DNA of 24,116 nucleotides from JAYKGU01 sp035285585 (GTDB lineage Bacteria; Cyanobacteriota; Cyanobacteriia; CAKZMO01): NCBI GenBank assembly GCA_035285585.1, contig JAYKGU010000106.1, positions 1 through 24,116 on the forward strand, read 5' to 3'. Position 1 is the first letter of the stretch; each line of letters opens with the position of its first letter. Shown here piece after piece: positions 1 to 7,297 of this stretch. Both the position numbers and the translations under genes were made by a program. The notes under the pieces were generated by a model. That model ran no database searches, was not told the DNA's origin, and worked only from the letters and a program-made list of their open reading frames with translations.

Positions 1-2518
1 GTCCCTGGTGGAAGCTTTCCCCCGGTGGCACAATAGCCTGATGGCAGGAAACCCCATCCACGGGGTGGTGCCTGAATTTCCTGCCGCTGAGCAGCCAGGG
101 CTGGCGGCGCGCGGGGTGCGATCGCTACTGGTGCTGCCCCTGGTTGTGTTTGAGGAACTGGGTGGGTTTATTGCCTTTGCCCACCATTCCCAGCTACACA
201 CCTGGGCACCTTCAGAAATCAGCCTGCTCAATGCGGCGGCATCGGCCCTGTCGCTTCATCACGAGCGGCAGCAGGTAGAGCAGGCTCTGCGGGACGGGGT
301 CAATCGCGAGCGAGCGGTGCGGACTGTGGTGGAACAAATGCGCCAGACGCTGGAAATTGAGGAGATCTTTAAAACCACCACCCAGGAATTGCGCCATCTT
401 TTGGACTGCGATCGCGTCACCATCTATCAGTTCAGCCACAACTGGAGCGGCACCTTTGTGGCGGAGGCGGTTGCCTCTGGCTGGCAGCCCCTGCTTGCAC
501 AACATCTACAGCAGGCCATCAGCGGAGGGGCGTTTGAGAGCGATCGCTGCGTCGTCAAAAACTGGAGCACTTCCCCCGTTCTGATCGACGATACCTATCT
601 GCAGTCAACCCAGGGGGGATACTTCAACCGCAAGGAGCGCACCTTTAGTGCGGTGCAGGATATTTACACAGAAGGCTTTTCCGACTGTTACATCCGCCTT
701 CTAGAGTCGTTTCAGGCCCGTGCCTATCTCACGGTTCCCATCTTTAAGGGCGAACGCCTGTGGGGACTGCTGGCCAGCTATCACAATGGCGGCCCCCGCA
801 CCTGGAGCATTGCCGACATCAACCTGGCCAATCACGTCAGTAGCCAGTTGGGCATTGCCCTACAGCAGGCTGAGCTGCTGGCCAAAACCAAGCGACAGTC
901 CATTGAGCTGGAAAAGGCCAGAGATGCAGCAGAAGCGGCTAATCGCGCCAAGAGCGAATTTCTGGCCAATATGAGCCACGAGCTGCGGACGCCCCTCAAC
1001 GCCATCCTGGGGTTTACCCAGCTCATGACCCACGACGCCACCCGCTACCCCGACCATCAGGAATATCTGGAGATTATCAGCCGCTGCGGCCAGCACCTGC
1101 TGAATCTCATCAATGATGTGCTGGAGATGTCCAAAATCGAAGCTGGACGCACCAGGCTCCACGAAACCTGTTTTGACTTCTACCAGTTGCTGAACATTTT
1201 GGAAGACATGCTGGGCCTCAAAGCGAAAGAAAAACAGCTAGACCTGGTGTTTGAGCGATCGCCCGACATCCCCCAACACGTCATCACCGATGCCAACAAG
1301 CTGCGGCAGGTGCTGCTCAACCTGGTCGGCAACGCCATAAAATTTACGGCTCAGGGGCGTGTGGTGCTGCGAGTAAAGCAGGTCGAGTCAGACCATAGCG
1401 AGGAACCAGGGGCCAGCGGTGAGCCTGCTCGGCGATCGCTTCCCGCTGTCGATAGCGCCTCTGCTCCCCTTACCCTCCAATTCGATATCGAAGATACCGG
1501 TATGGGGATTGCCCCTGAAGAAATGGCTCGCCTCTTCCGGCCCTTTATGCAAACTAAGGCCGGACGGCAGTCTCAAGAGGGGACGGGGCTGGGGCTGGTA
1601 ATCAGCCAGAAGTTCATTGAGCTGATGGGCGGGTGCATCACAGTAGAGAGCAACCCAGGTCAGGGCAGCACATTTCGCTTCACCATCCAGGCGTGGCCTG
1701 CCACCGAAGCAGATACGGCGATTCAGGTTCCCAGTCGCCGGGTTGTGGGTCTGGCTCCCCACCAACCCAATTGGCGGATTTTGATTGTGGAAGACCAGTG
1801 GGAGAATCGTCAGCTGCTGTCCCGGTTGCTTAGCCGCGTGGGGCTTGAGGTCTACGAGGCCGAACATGGTGCCGATGCGATCGCCTTCTGGCAAGCCTGG
1901 AAGCCCGACCTGATTTTGATGGATATGCGGATGCCCGTTCTGGATGGCTATGCCGCCACGCGACGCATTCGCGAGCTGGAGCAGGCAGCAGGGCCATTTC
2001 TCTATCCTGAGCACGCTTGCTTTGGCCGTTCAGGTGGGGCAACCGATGAAACGCTGCCATTTCCCACTCGGCGCACAAAAATCATTGCCTTTACGGCCAG
2101 CGCTTTCGAAGAAGATCGCGTCACGGTGCTGGCAGCAGGCTGTGACGACTTTATTCCCAAACCTATCCACGAGCCAGTCCTGCTTGAGAAACTCGCCTCC
2201 CACCTGGGGATTAAATATCGCTATGAGGGCGAAGCAACCCCCACCCCTGGAACCACGGCCCCTGCTGTCCCCTTACCCACATTTGGGCAGATTCCTCCGT
2301 CTACCCAGGAATCTTTGCGTCTGTCCCTCAGCCAGATGGCTGCCGATTGGGTCGATGCCCTGCACTGGGCTGCCCTGAAAGGCTCAGATCTACAGATTGC
2401 TTACCTGCTAGACGAGATCCCTAACCAGAACTCCGACCTGGCAACCGTGCTACGCGAGTGGAATCGGGAGTTTCAGTTCGATCGCATTATCACCTTCTTG
2501 ACTGCGGCCTCGTCCTGA
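1..2518 (+). CDS. Hybrid sensor histidine kinase with GAF domains (5' partial)
   Basis: Phosphorelay sensor kinase. The reading frame is open to the window edge, so the start lies upstream; the first in-frame start-like codon is GTG at 8, and residue numbers count from it. Residues 1-85 are the end of one GAF domain. Residues 105-290 are a phytochrome-type GAF with the typical FVAEAVASGW block and a Cys227-Tyr228 pair at the place where cyanobacteriochromes carry their bilin-binding Cys-His. A short coiled linker leads to the HisKA H-box (His324 in MSHELRTPL), then the ATPase N-box (Asn438/Asn442), DTGMG (496-500) and GTGLGL (525-530). A receiver domain follows (Glu595/Asp596, phospho-acceptor Asp639, Lys718). 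About 95 C-terminal residues after the receiver are helical and unassigned; no HPt histidine motif was recognised. It converges on the VWA gene, with 31 bp between the stop codons. The ligand or chromophore is inference. Confidence 0.93.
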   Translation, partial: SLVEAFPRWHNSLMAGNPIHGVVPEFPAAEQPGLAARGVRSLLVLPLVVFEELGGFIAFAHHSQLHTWAPSEISLLNAAASALSLHHERQQVEQALRDGVNRERAVRTVVEQMRQTLEIEEIFKTTTQELRHLLDCDRVTIYQFSHNWSGTFVAEAVASGWQPLLAQHLQQAISGGAFESDRCVVKNWSTSPVLIDDTYLQSTQGGYFNRKERTFSAVQDIYTEGFSDCYIRLLESFQARAYLTVPIFKGERLWGLLASYHNGGPRTWSIADINLANHVSSQLGIALQQAELLAKTKRQSIELEKARDAAEAANRAKSEFLANMSHELRTPLNAILGFTQLMTHDATRYPDHQEYLEIISRCGQHLLNLINDVLEMSKIEAGRTRLHETCFDFYQLLNILEDMLGLKAKEKQLDLVFERSPDIPQHVITDANKLRQVLLNLVGNAIKFTAQGRVVLRVKQVESDHSEEPGASGEPARRSLPAVDSASAPLTLQFDIEDTGMGIAPEEMARLFRPFMQTKAGRQSQEGTGLGLVISQKFIELMGGCITVESNPGQGSTFRFTIQAWPATEADTAIQVPSRRVVGLAPHQPNWRILIVEDQWENRQLLSRLLSRVGLEVYEAEHGADAIAFWQAWKPDLILMDMRMPVLDGYAATRRIRELEQAAGPFLYPEHACFGRSGGATDETLPFPTRRTKIIAFTASAFEEDRVTVLAAGCDDFIPKPIHEPVLLEKLASHLGIKYRYEGEATPTPGTTAPAVPLPTFGQIPPSTQESLRLSLSQMAADWVDALHWAALKGSDLQIAYLLDEIPNQNSDLATVLREWNREFQFDRIITFLTAASS

Positions 2519-2549
2519 GAAACGAGGGAGTGTTGGTAAACCTGCCTGG

Positions 2550-3803
2550 TTAGATGGGTTCACTGTCCTGCAGCACTGTCTTGGAGGCAATGCGGGTCTT
2601 CTTCCGGTCGGTTTCGGTCAACGTTTCCCCCGCCTGCAGCCGCGTCGCCGTGGTTTGCAGCACCGTAGCTGCCATTTGATCACCCATTTGCAGCGCCGTT
2701 TTGGCCGCCGTTTGCAGCATGGTAGCCGCTCCAGCGCGATCGCCCTCCTTGAGTTTAGTTTCAGCAATTTGGGTCTGGCGATATTTGGCTAGCGTCAGTA
2801 CGTGGTGCTGCACCTGGTCATTCACCGCTGGTTGGAAGACTTGCAAAACGTTGGCATCTACGGGAATTTTATCGGACAACAGATCCTCCTCGTTGGTGGC
2901 CGGGTTGTCGTAGCGAATTTGCAGGCGGGCAATGGTTTGCGGCCCTGCCGACAACTGCCCCACATAGAGGTTGGCCAGCACCACGCGGGGAGCGTCCACC
3001 ATTAAATCTCCCAGCCGGACAATGGACTGAGCGCCCTCCTGCATCACGGGCAGCTCAATGGTGTCGGGCATAACCTGGGCAATGGGCTTGAGTTCTGCCA
3101 GCCGGACGCCGGGGGCTAGATCTAGCAGCAGGTAAGCATTGGTCAGGGCGATGGACTGGACGCGGGTAAAGAGACGGCTGAATTCGCTAACGGCAGTATC
3201 TGGGGTTTCGATGTAAGACAGGGTGCCCCCACCAGCATCGGCGATCGCCTCCAGCACGTCCTGATTCCAGTGGTCGCCAAACCCCAGGGCATTAAGGGTG
3301 AGGTTGTAGCTCGCTGCCAGCTCCGCCAGCTTCAGGCAGCGGGCATTGTCTCCGTGTTCATTTTCGCCATCGGTGAGCAAAAAAGCCTGGGAAATGCTTT
3401 CCTGCTTGCCCTTGGCCATTTCCTCGATACCCAGCCGCATGCCTTCGTCGATGGCCGTTCCTCCGTTGGCCTGTAGCTTGTTAATTTCCACCTTGAGCGC
3501 CGCCGGATTCTCGATGGCCTGGTTAGGAACGACTACTCTGGCTTCATGGTCAAAGGTGACGATGGAAATGCGATCGCCCGGTGAAAGGCTGTCAATGATG
3601 CGGCTGGCCGCCTGCTTGACCGTCTCCAGCGATCGCCCCTGCATGGAACCACTGCGGTCGAGGATGAGGCAGAGGTTGAGGGGAGCCGTGCGGCTGGCCA
3701 ATTCGGCGATCGCAGAGATGGAAATCGCTAGCTGGCGCTGGCTGCTGGGCTGGAGGGCGTCTAAATTGGCATCGTTGAGGGCTGCTTGTAAACCGACTTT
3801 CAT
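2550..3803 (-). CDS. von Willebrand factor A domain protein
   Basis: 417-residue protein with a VWA fold near the N-terminus. A complete metal-ion-dependent adhesion site is visible: Asp49-Arg-Ser51-Gly-Ser53, Thr116 in GGTAI, and Asp145 in LLTDGEN. No signal peptide or membrane helix is seen, so it is probably cytosolic. Residues 190-330 look like the beta-rich region found after VWA domains in stand-alone bacterial VWA proteins. The last ~80 residues are Ala/Gln/Thr-rich and helical, with repeated ATMLQTAAKTALQ / AATVLQTTATRLQ segments. Such proteins usually act as metal-dependent scaffolds or partners of AAA ATPases or kinases, but no such partner is adjacent. Start: ATG at 3803 with a GAGGAA box about 11 nt upstream. 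It is divergent from the clp cluster. Family is secure, role unknown. Confidence 0.88.
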   Translation of the reverse strand: MKVGLQAALNDANLDALQPSSQRQLAISISAIAELASRTAPLNLCLILDRSGSMQGRSLETVKQAASRIIDSLSPGDRISIVTFDHEARVVVPNQAIENPAALKVEINKLQANGGTAIDEGMRLGIEEMAKGKQESISQAFLLTDGENEHGDNARCLKLAELAASYNLTLNALGFGDHWNQDVLEAIADAGGGTLSYIETPDTAVSEFSRLFTRVQSIALTNAYLLLDLAPGVRLAELKPIAQVMPDTIELPVMQEGAQSIVRLGDLMVDAPRVVLANLYVGQLSAGPQTIARLQIRYDNPATNEEDLLSDKIPVDANVLQVFQPAVNDQVQHHVLTLAKYRQTQIAETKLKEGDRAGAATMLQTAAKTALQMGDQMAATVLQTTATRLQAGETLTETDRKKTRIASKTVLQDSEPI

Positions 3804-3861
3804 GGGATTTGGTGTTCCTCGGCGTTGAAGATAACGGTGATGAACCCGGCAGTCAAGGGAG

Positions 3862-3892
3862 AGTCGTCAGGGGAGACATGTCTATGATGACT
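3862..3892. promoter_or_regulatory. Operator-like dyad between the VWA gene and clpR
   Basis: AGTCGTCA (3862-3869) and TGATGACT (3885-3892) are inverted with one mismatch and enclose the perfect 10-bp palindrome AGACATGTCT (3874-3883). It lies about 60 bp upstream of the VWA start and 180 bp upstream of clpR, in the divergent promoter region. Binding by a dimeric regulator is inference; the palindrome is slightly off-centre with respect to the outer arms. Confidence 0.35.
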
Positions 3893-3927
3893 GGAAGGAG
3901 GGCGATCGCCACCTTGATCTAAATATT

Positions 3928-3973
3928 GGTTTAACAACATCGGTTTAACAACATCGGTTTAACAACATCGGTT
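3928..3973. repeat. Three tandem 14-bp repeats plus a partial fourth
   Basis: GGTTTAACAACATC occurs three times head to tail without mismatch (3928-3941, 3942-3955, 3956-3969), followed by the start of a fourth unit (GGTT). The array lies in the divergent VWA/clpR intergenic region, ending about 100 bp before the clpR start. It could be an array of regulator binding sites or a slippage-generated microsatellite; the sequence alone does not decide. Confidence 0.85.
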
Positions 3974-4032
3974 TTAAACTGCTGCGACGCCACTGGTGAG
4001 AAAGCCGTCCCTCATCGGATTCTGGAGCACGC

Positions 4033-4038
4033 TACTAT
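4033..4038 (+). promoter_or_regulatory. Possible -10 box of the clpR promoter
   Basis: TACTAT followed by ATG-rich sequence, about 37 bp before the chosen clpR start. It resembles a sigma-70 -10 element; no convincing TTGACA-like -35 box is seen at the usual spacing. Weak call. Confidence 0.25.
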
Positions 4039-4074
4039 ATGAAGGTATCGCCATAATTGCAGGCCATTCTGATT

Positions 4075-4764
4075 ATGAGTTCACCGATTAAGGCTGTTCA
4101 ATCCCCCTACTACGGCGGAGATGCATACTACCGCACTCCCCCACCCGATCTGCCATCGCTGCTGCTCAAAGAGCGGATCGTCTATCTGGGGCTGCCACTG
4201 TTTTCCTCCGATGACGCCAAGCGTCAGCTCGGCGTGGATGTCACCAAGCTCATCATCGCCCAGCTCCTCTACCTGCAATTTGACGACTCCGAGAAGCCGA
4301 TTTTCTTCTATATCAATTCCACAGGCACTTCCTGGTACACCGGCGATGCCGTTGGCTACGAAACCGAAGCCTTCGCCATTTGTGACACGATGAGCTATAT
4401 CAAACCCCCTGTGCATACCATCTGCATCGGGCAGGCCATGGGCACCGCCGCGATGATTCTGGCTGCTGGCACCAAGGGCTTCCGGGCCAGCCTTCCCCAC
4501 GCCACCATTGTGCTCAACCAACCCCGCACCGGCGCACAGGGGCAAGCCACCGACATCCAAATTCGTGCCAAAGAGGTGCTCTCCAACCGTCAGGCCATGC
4601 TCGACATTCTCTCCAAAAACACCGGGCAACCCCCTGAAAAGCTCTCGAAAGACACCGATCGGATGTTCTACATGACGCCCCAGGAAGCCAAAGACTACGG
4701 CATCATCGACCGGGTACTGGAAAGCGCCAAAGAGCTGCCCAAGCAGATACCAGCTCTGACCTAA
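4075..4764 (+). CDS. clpR: ClpR, catalytically inactive ClpP paralog
   Basis: 229-residue ClpP-fold subunit that joins ClpP3 in the mixed cyanobacterial Clp core and does not cleave peptides itself. Aligned with ClpP3 in this window, all three triad positions are lost: Ser becomes Gly123 (GQAMGTAA), His becomes Asn148 (TIVLNQP), and Asp becomes Met197 (TDRMFYM). A roughly nine-residue extension after YINSTGTSWYTG is typical of ClpR proteins. The N-terminus (SSPIKAVQSPYYGG) matches what I remember of Synechococcus ClpR, which is why ATG 4075 is preferred to the in-frame TTG at 4057. No strong ribosome binding site is visible. It is the first gene of the clp cluster; the next gene follows after 35 bp with no hairpin between, so the two are probably co-transcribed. 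Confidence 0.93.
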   Translation: MSSPIKAVQSPYYGGDAYYRTPPPDLPSLLLKERIVYLGLPLFSSDDAKRQLGVDVTKLIIAQLLYLQFDDSEKPIFFYINSTGTSWYTGDAVGYETEAFAICDTMSYIKPPVHTICIGQAMGTAAMILAAGTKGFRASLPHATIVLNQPRTGAQGQATDIQIRAKEVLSNRQAMLDILSKNTGQPPEKLSKDTDRMFYMTPQEAKDYGIIDRVLESAKELPKQIPALT

Positions 4765-4799
4765 AACAAGAGAACCTACACAAGCCCTAAGTAACTTCT

Positions 4800-5468
4800 A
4801 TGTCTGTTGATGGCATCTTACGCGTCCCTTACAACATCCCCGGCAGCCAGCAGTGGCAGTGGGTCAATATCTACACCCGCCTCAGCCAGGAGCGCATCAT
4901 TTTCCTGAACCGCCCTCTCTCCGAAGGGCTGGCCAACTCGATCATTTCAGCGCTGCTGTATCTGGATGCTGACGACAACACCAAACCTATCAATCTCTAT
5001 ATCAACTCCCTGGGCGATCCGGTAGAGGCGGGTATGGCTTCGGCGGTGGCCGGGATGACCTCAGTGCTGGCTGGGCTGGCCATCTACGACACCATGCAGC
5101 ACATCAAATCCGAGGTGGCCACCATCTGTTTGGGGCAGGCAGCGGGTATGGCGGTGATGCTACTGGCCTGTGGCACAAAGGGAAAGCGAGTCAGCCTGCC
5201 CAACGCCTCGATCGCCTTCAATAACCCCACCTCTGGGACCCGTGGTCAGGCCACTGACATCGAAATCAACGCCCGAGAAGTGCTGACTAAACACTCGACT
5301 ATTCTGCAAATCCTGTCAGAAAATACCGGCAAGTCTGTTGAAACCCTGGCTGCTGACATGAACCGGGTCTTCTACATGTCTCCCCAGGAAGCTAAAGACT
5401 ACGGCATTATTGATCGGGTCTTAGAAAGCCCAAAGGGGCTGACCGCTGTCAACGCCGCCGTTGTCTAA
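4800..5468 (+). CDS. Second inactive ClpP-like (ClpR-type) subunit
   Basis: 222-residue ClpP-fold protein. The fold is clear throughout, from RIIFLNRPL to the C-terminal SPQEAKDYGIIDRVLES, which is almost the same as in ClpR. All triad positions are replaced: Gly116 for Ser (GQAAGMAV), Asn141 for His (AFNNP), and Val190 for Asp (MNRVFYM). Compared with ClpP3 it has a 14-residue insertion after EAGMA, built from seven-residue units (AGMASAV, AGMTSVL, AGLAIYD). It is therefore expected to be structural rather than proteolytic, either as another ring subunit or in an alternative core. It follows clpR by 35 bp and is separated from clpP3 by a strong intrinsic terminator. Databases may label it simply ClpP. 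The family is sure; which ring it enters is unknown. Confidence 0.9.
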   Translation: MSVDGILRVPYNIPGSQQWQWVNIYTRLSQERIIFLNRPLSEGLANSIISALLYLDADDNTKPINLYINSLGDPVEAGMASAVAGMTSVLAGLAIYDTMQHIKSEVATICLGQAAGMAVMLLACGTKGKRVSLPNASIAFNNPTSGTRGQATDIEINAREVLTKHSTILQILSENTGKSVETLAADMNRVFYMSPQEAKDYGIIDRVLESPKGLTAVNAAVV

Positions 5469-5480
5469 TTGTCTAAACTG

Positions 5481-5511
5481 ACCGCTCCTGGCACACGCCA
5501 AAGCGGTTTTT
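5481..5511 (+). terminator. Intrinsic terminator after the second ClpR-type gene
   Basis: ACCGCT (5481-5486) pairs with AGCGGT (5502-5507), with an inner TGGC/GCCA stem and an ACAC loop, followed by five T (5507-5511). It begins 12 bp after the stop codon and lies before clpP3, so clpP3 is probably read mainly from its own promoter or by read-through. Confidence 0.75.
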
Positions 5512-5551
5512 CACCTTTTCCCTGACCTGTCCACCTACCCCGTACTGACCT

Positions 5552-6151
5552 ATGCCTATTGGTGTTCCCAGCGTTCCCTATCGCCTCCCTGGCAGTCCCT
5601 ACGAACAGTGGATTAGCATCTACGAGCGACTGTTTCGGGAACGGATTATTTTCTTAGCGGAAGAGGTTGATGACGCGATCGCCAACGCCATTGTCGCCTA
5701 CATGCTCTACCTCGATTCCGAAGATCCCAGTAAGCCCATCTACCTGTACATCAATTCTCCCGGTGGTTCGGTCACCGCAGGCATGGCCATTTACGACACC
5801 ATGCAGCACATCAAGTCCGACGTGGTAACCATCTGCGTGGGTCTGGCCGCCTCCATGGGGGCATTTTTGCTCACCGCTGGTACCAAAGGCAAGCGCCTGG
5901 CCCTGCCCCATGCCCGGATCATGATCCACCAGCCCCTGGGCGGCGTGGGTCGACGGCAGGCCACCGACATCGAAATTGAGGCTCGCCAAATTTTACGCGT
6001 CCGGCGGGATCTGAACGCCCTGATGGCCCAGCACACGGGTAAATCTATCGAGCAAATCGAGAAAGACACCGATCGCGACTACTTCATGTCTGCCGAAGAG
6101 GCCCAGGCGTACGGCCTCATTGACAAGGTGATCGAAGAGCCGACCGTCTAG
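5552..6151 (+). CDS. clpP3: ClpP3, ATP-dependent Clp protease proteolytic subunit
   Basis: 199-residue serine peptidase of family S14. It forms the active part of the ClpP3/R core, which works with ClpC and ClpS in the cytosol. The triad is intact: Ser101 in GLAASMGAF, His126 in IMIHQP and Asp176 in TDRDYFM. The N-terminus (MPIGVPSVPYRLPG) is characteristic of cyanobacterial ClpP3, where it contributes to ClpC docking (family knowledge). There is no long propeptide. It lies 83 bp after the second inactive paralog, behind a terminator, and is itself followed by a very strong terminator at 6191-6226. Start ATG 5552 agrees with the conserved N-terminus; no clear Shine-Dalgarno sequence is seen. 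Confidence 0.95.
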   Translation: MPIGVPSVPYRLPGSPYEQWISIYERLFRERIIFLAEEVDDAIANAIVAYMLYLDSEDPSKPIYLYINSPGGSVTAGMAIYDTMQHIKSDVVTICVGLAASMGAFLLTAGTKGKRLALPHARIMIHQPLGGVGRRQATDIEIEARQILRVRRDLNALMAQHTGKSIEQIEKDTDRDYFMSAEEAQAYGLIDKVIEEPTV

Positions 6152-6190
6152 CATTCTTTTCGTTAGGCATTGCGCAATCAATTTTACTAG

Positions 6191-6226
6191 TGGCAGAATT
6201 TTGACAGATTCTGCCAATTTTTTTTT
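6191..6226 (+). terminator. Strong intrinsic terminator directly before the J-protein start
   Basis: Perfect 9-bp stem TGGCAGAAT / ATTCTGCCA (6191-6199, 6208-6216), 8-nt loop, then A and nine T (6218-6226). It ends 2 nt before the ATG of the J-domain gene, so it terminates clpP3 transcripts but would also lie in the leader of any read-through mRNA. Confidence 0.88.
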
Positions 6227-6228
6227 GA

Positions 6229-6882
6229 ATGAACCTCGCCAACTGTTACCAATTGCTGGGACTGAGTGCTGGCGCGTCGTTCGAGGAGATTAAAGCGTCC
6301 TATCGCCGTCTGGCACGGCAGTATCATCCAGACGTGAATCCCGAACAGCACGCCCAGGAGAAGTTTATCCAATTGACAGAGGCCTATCAGGCGCTGCTCA
6401 GATCCCTAACGGCAGCAGGCGGCGGTCAGGTTCCTCCTCCATCACCCCCTCCACCTACGAAAGCTCCGCCAGCCAATGCAGAGCCTTCGACGGCGGCCTC
6501 TTCCAGGATGCCCCCCAAAGTACAAGTGACGCGCAAGCCACCCACAGTCATCGAAAACCCGAACTTGTCGGAGCAAGACAATCGCCTGAAGCGTCAGTCC
6601 TATGACCGCCTGCAGCAGCTCCTAAAGGATGGGCGCTTCCCCATGGCGATCGCCCTCATTGAAGGGCTGGCCCAGCGCATCCCCACCGATCTAGAAATTC
6701 GCCAGTGGCAGGCTATTACCTACCAGCGCTGGGCGCGTCATCTTGTGCAACAGCGGCAGTTTACCAAAGCCCGCATTTACCTCAAAAAGGCCCTGCGCAC
6801 CGATCCCCACACTCGAGCGCTCTGGCAGGAGGTAAAGCGCGATTTTCGTCGCATGGAGCAGGCTCAAACAAGCCGACCCTGA
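6229..6882 (+). CDS. J-domain protein with C-terminal TPR-like helices
   Basis: 217-residue DnaJ-type co-chaperone (J-domain only, class C). Residues 1-60 are a full J-domain with Tyr33-His-Pro-Asp context: HPD at 33-35 and the basic helix II YRRLARQ. This predicts stimulation of an Hsp70 (DnaK) ATPase. Residues 62-110 are a Pro/Ala-rich flexible linker. Residues 120-210 form TPR-like helices (FPMAIALIEGLAQRIPTD ... FTKARIYLKKALRTDP), probably for partner binding. There is no Gly/Phe or zinc-finger region. The gene follows clpP3, which suggests a link to Clp-dependent quality control. The start sits 2 nt after a terminator U-tract and has no Shine-Dalgarno sequence, yet the J-domain alignment leaves no later start. 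Specific client unknown. Confidence 0.9.
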   Translation: MNLANCYQLLGLSAGASFEEIKASYRRLARQYHPDVNPEQHAQEKFIQLTEAYQALLRSLTAAGGGQVPPPSPPPPTKAPPANAEPSTAASSRMPPKVQVTRKPPTVIENPNLSEQDNRLKRQSYDRLQQLLKDGRFPMAIALIEGLAQRIPTDLEIRQWQAITYQRWARHLVQQRQFTKARIYLKKALRTDPHTRALWQEVKRDFRRMEQAQTSRP

Positions 6883-6916
6883 TTACGAGTAAGTAGGTCA
6901 GCACAATTAAATTCAT

Positions 6917-6961
6917 GTTAGAAAACCGGGGGAGCGCCCTGGTTTTCTAACCTTCCTTTTT
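6917..6961 (+). terminator. Terminator between convergent J-protein and DUF2103-like genes
   Basis: An 11-bp perfect outer stem, GTTAGAAAACC (6917-6927) with GGTTTTCTAAC (6941-6951), continues inward through four more pairs to a 5-nt loop. It is followed by CTTCCTTTTT on the plus strand. It lies between two stop codons in convergent orientation and may serve both genes, though only the plus strand has a T-rich tail. Confidence 0.78.
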
Positions 6962-6975
6962 CAATGCAGTTCTAC

Positions 6976-7272
6976 TTATGCCTTTTGCATAGCAGAGGCG
7001 ATCGCCCCTTCCAGCTCTGCCTTGGATAAATCGGTGATAATAAAAACTTCCTGGGTGGTTTTTCCCTTGCGAGCAATGAGCTTAAAGCCGCCACAGACAG
7101 GCACTGAAACCTTAATTTTAAGCTGAGGCGCATTCGAGCGGGTCGTCGAGAGCGCTGCGGGCGTCACGGTGCGAATGCCGGTGTAAGTAACCAGACGCTC
7201 CAAAATGGGAATCAAGCCAGGGAGGTGGGTGGAGTGATTCCAGACGAGTCGGCCTTGCTCAGAAGTTCCCAT
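6976..7272 (-). CDS. DUF2103-like small protein
   Basis: 98-residue protein that I recognise, without a search, as the cyanobacterial DUF2103 type (annotated as a predicted metal-binding protein). Conserved-looking features are GRLVWNHSTHLPGLIPILE near the N-terminus, the TRSNAPQLKIKVSVPV strand pair, and a basic FKLIARKGKTTQEVFIIT segment. There is no signal peptide or membrane helix. ATG 7272 is chosen because it has an AAGGA box 6 nt upstream; an in-frame TTG at 7290 exists but is less likely. It starts 25 bp after the clpS stop and is probably co-transcribed with clpS. Function is not established; His-rich NHSTH could be a metal site (inference). Confidence 0.8.
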   Translation of the reverse strand: MGTSEQGRLVWNHSTHLPGLIPILERLVTYTGIRTVTPAALSTTRSNAPQLKIKVSVPVCGGFKLIARKGKTTQEVFIITDLSKAELEGAIASAMQKA

Positions 7273-7297
7273 AGGGTTTCCTTGGTTCAATCCAGGC

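Noticed and set aside
1388..2014. 208-codon minus-strand frame inside the histidine kinase gene
   Set aside because: Antisense of ATPase and receiver motifs that are fully conserved on the plus strand.
3928..3973. Tandem repeats considered as a CRISPR array
   Set aside because: Units are 14 bp with no spacers and no cas genes nearby.
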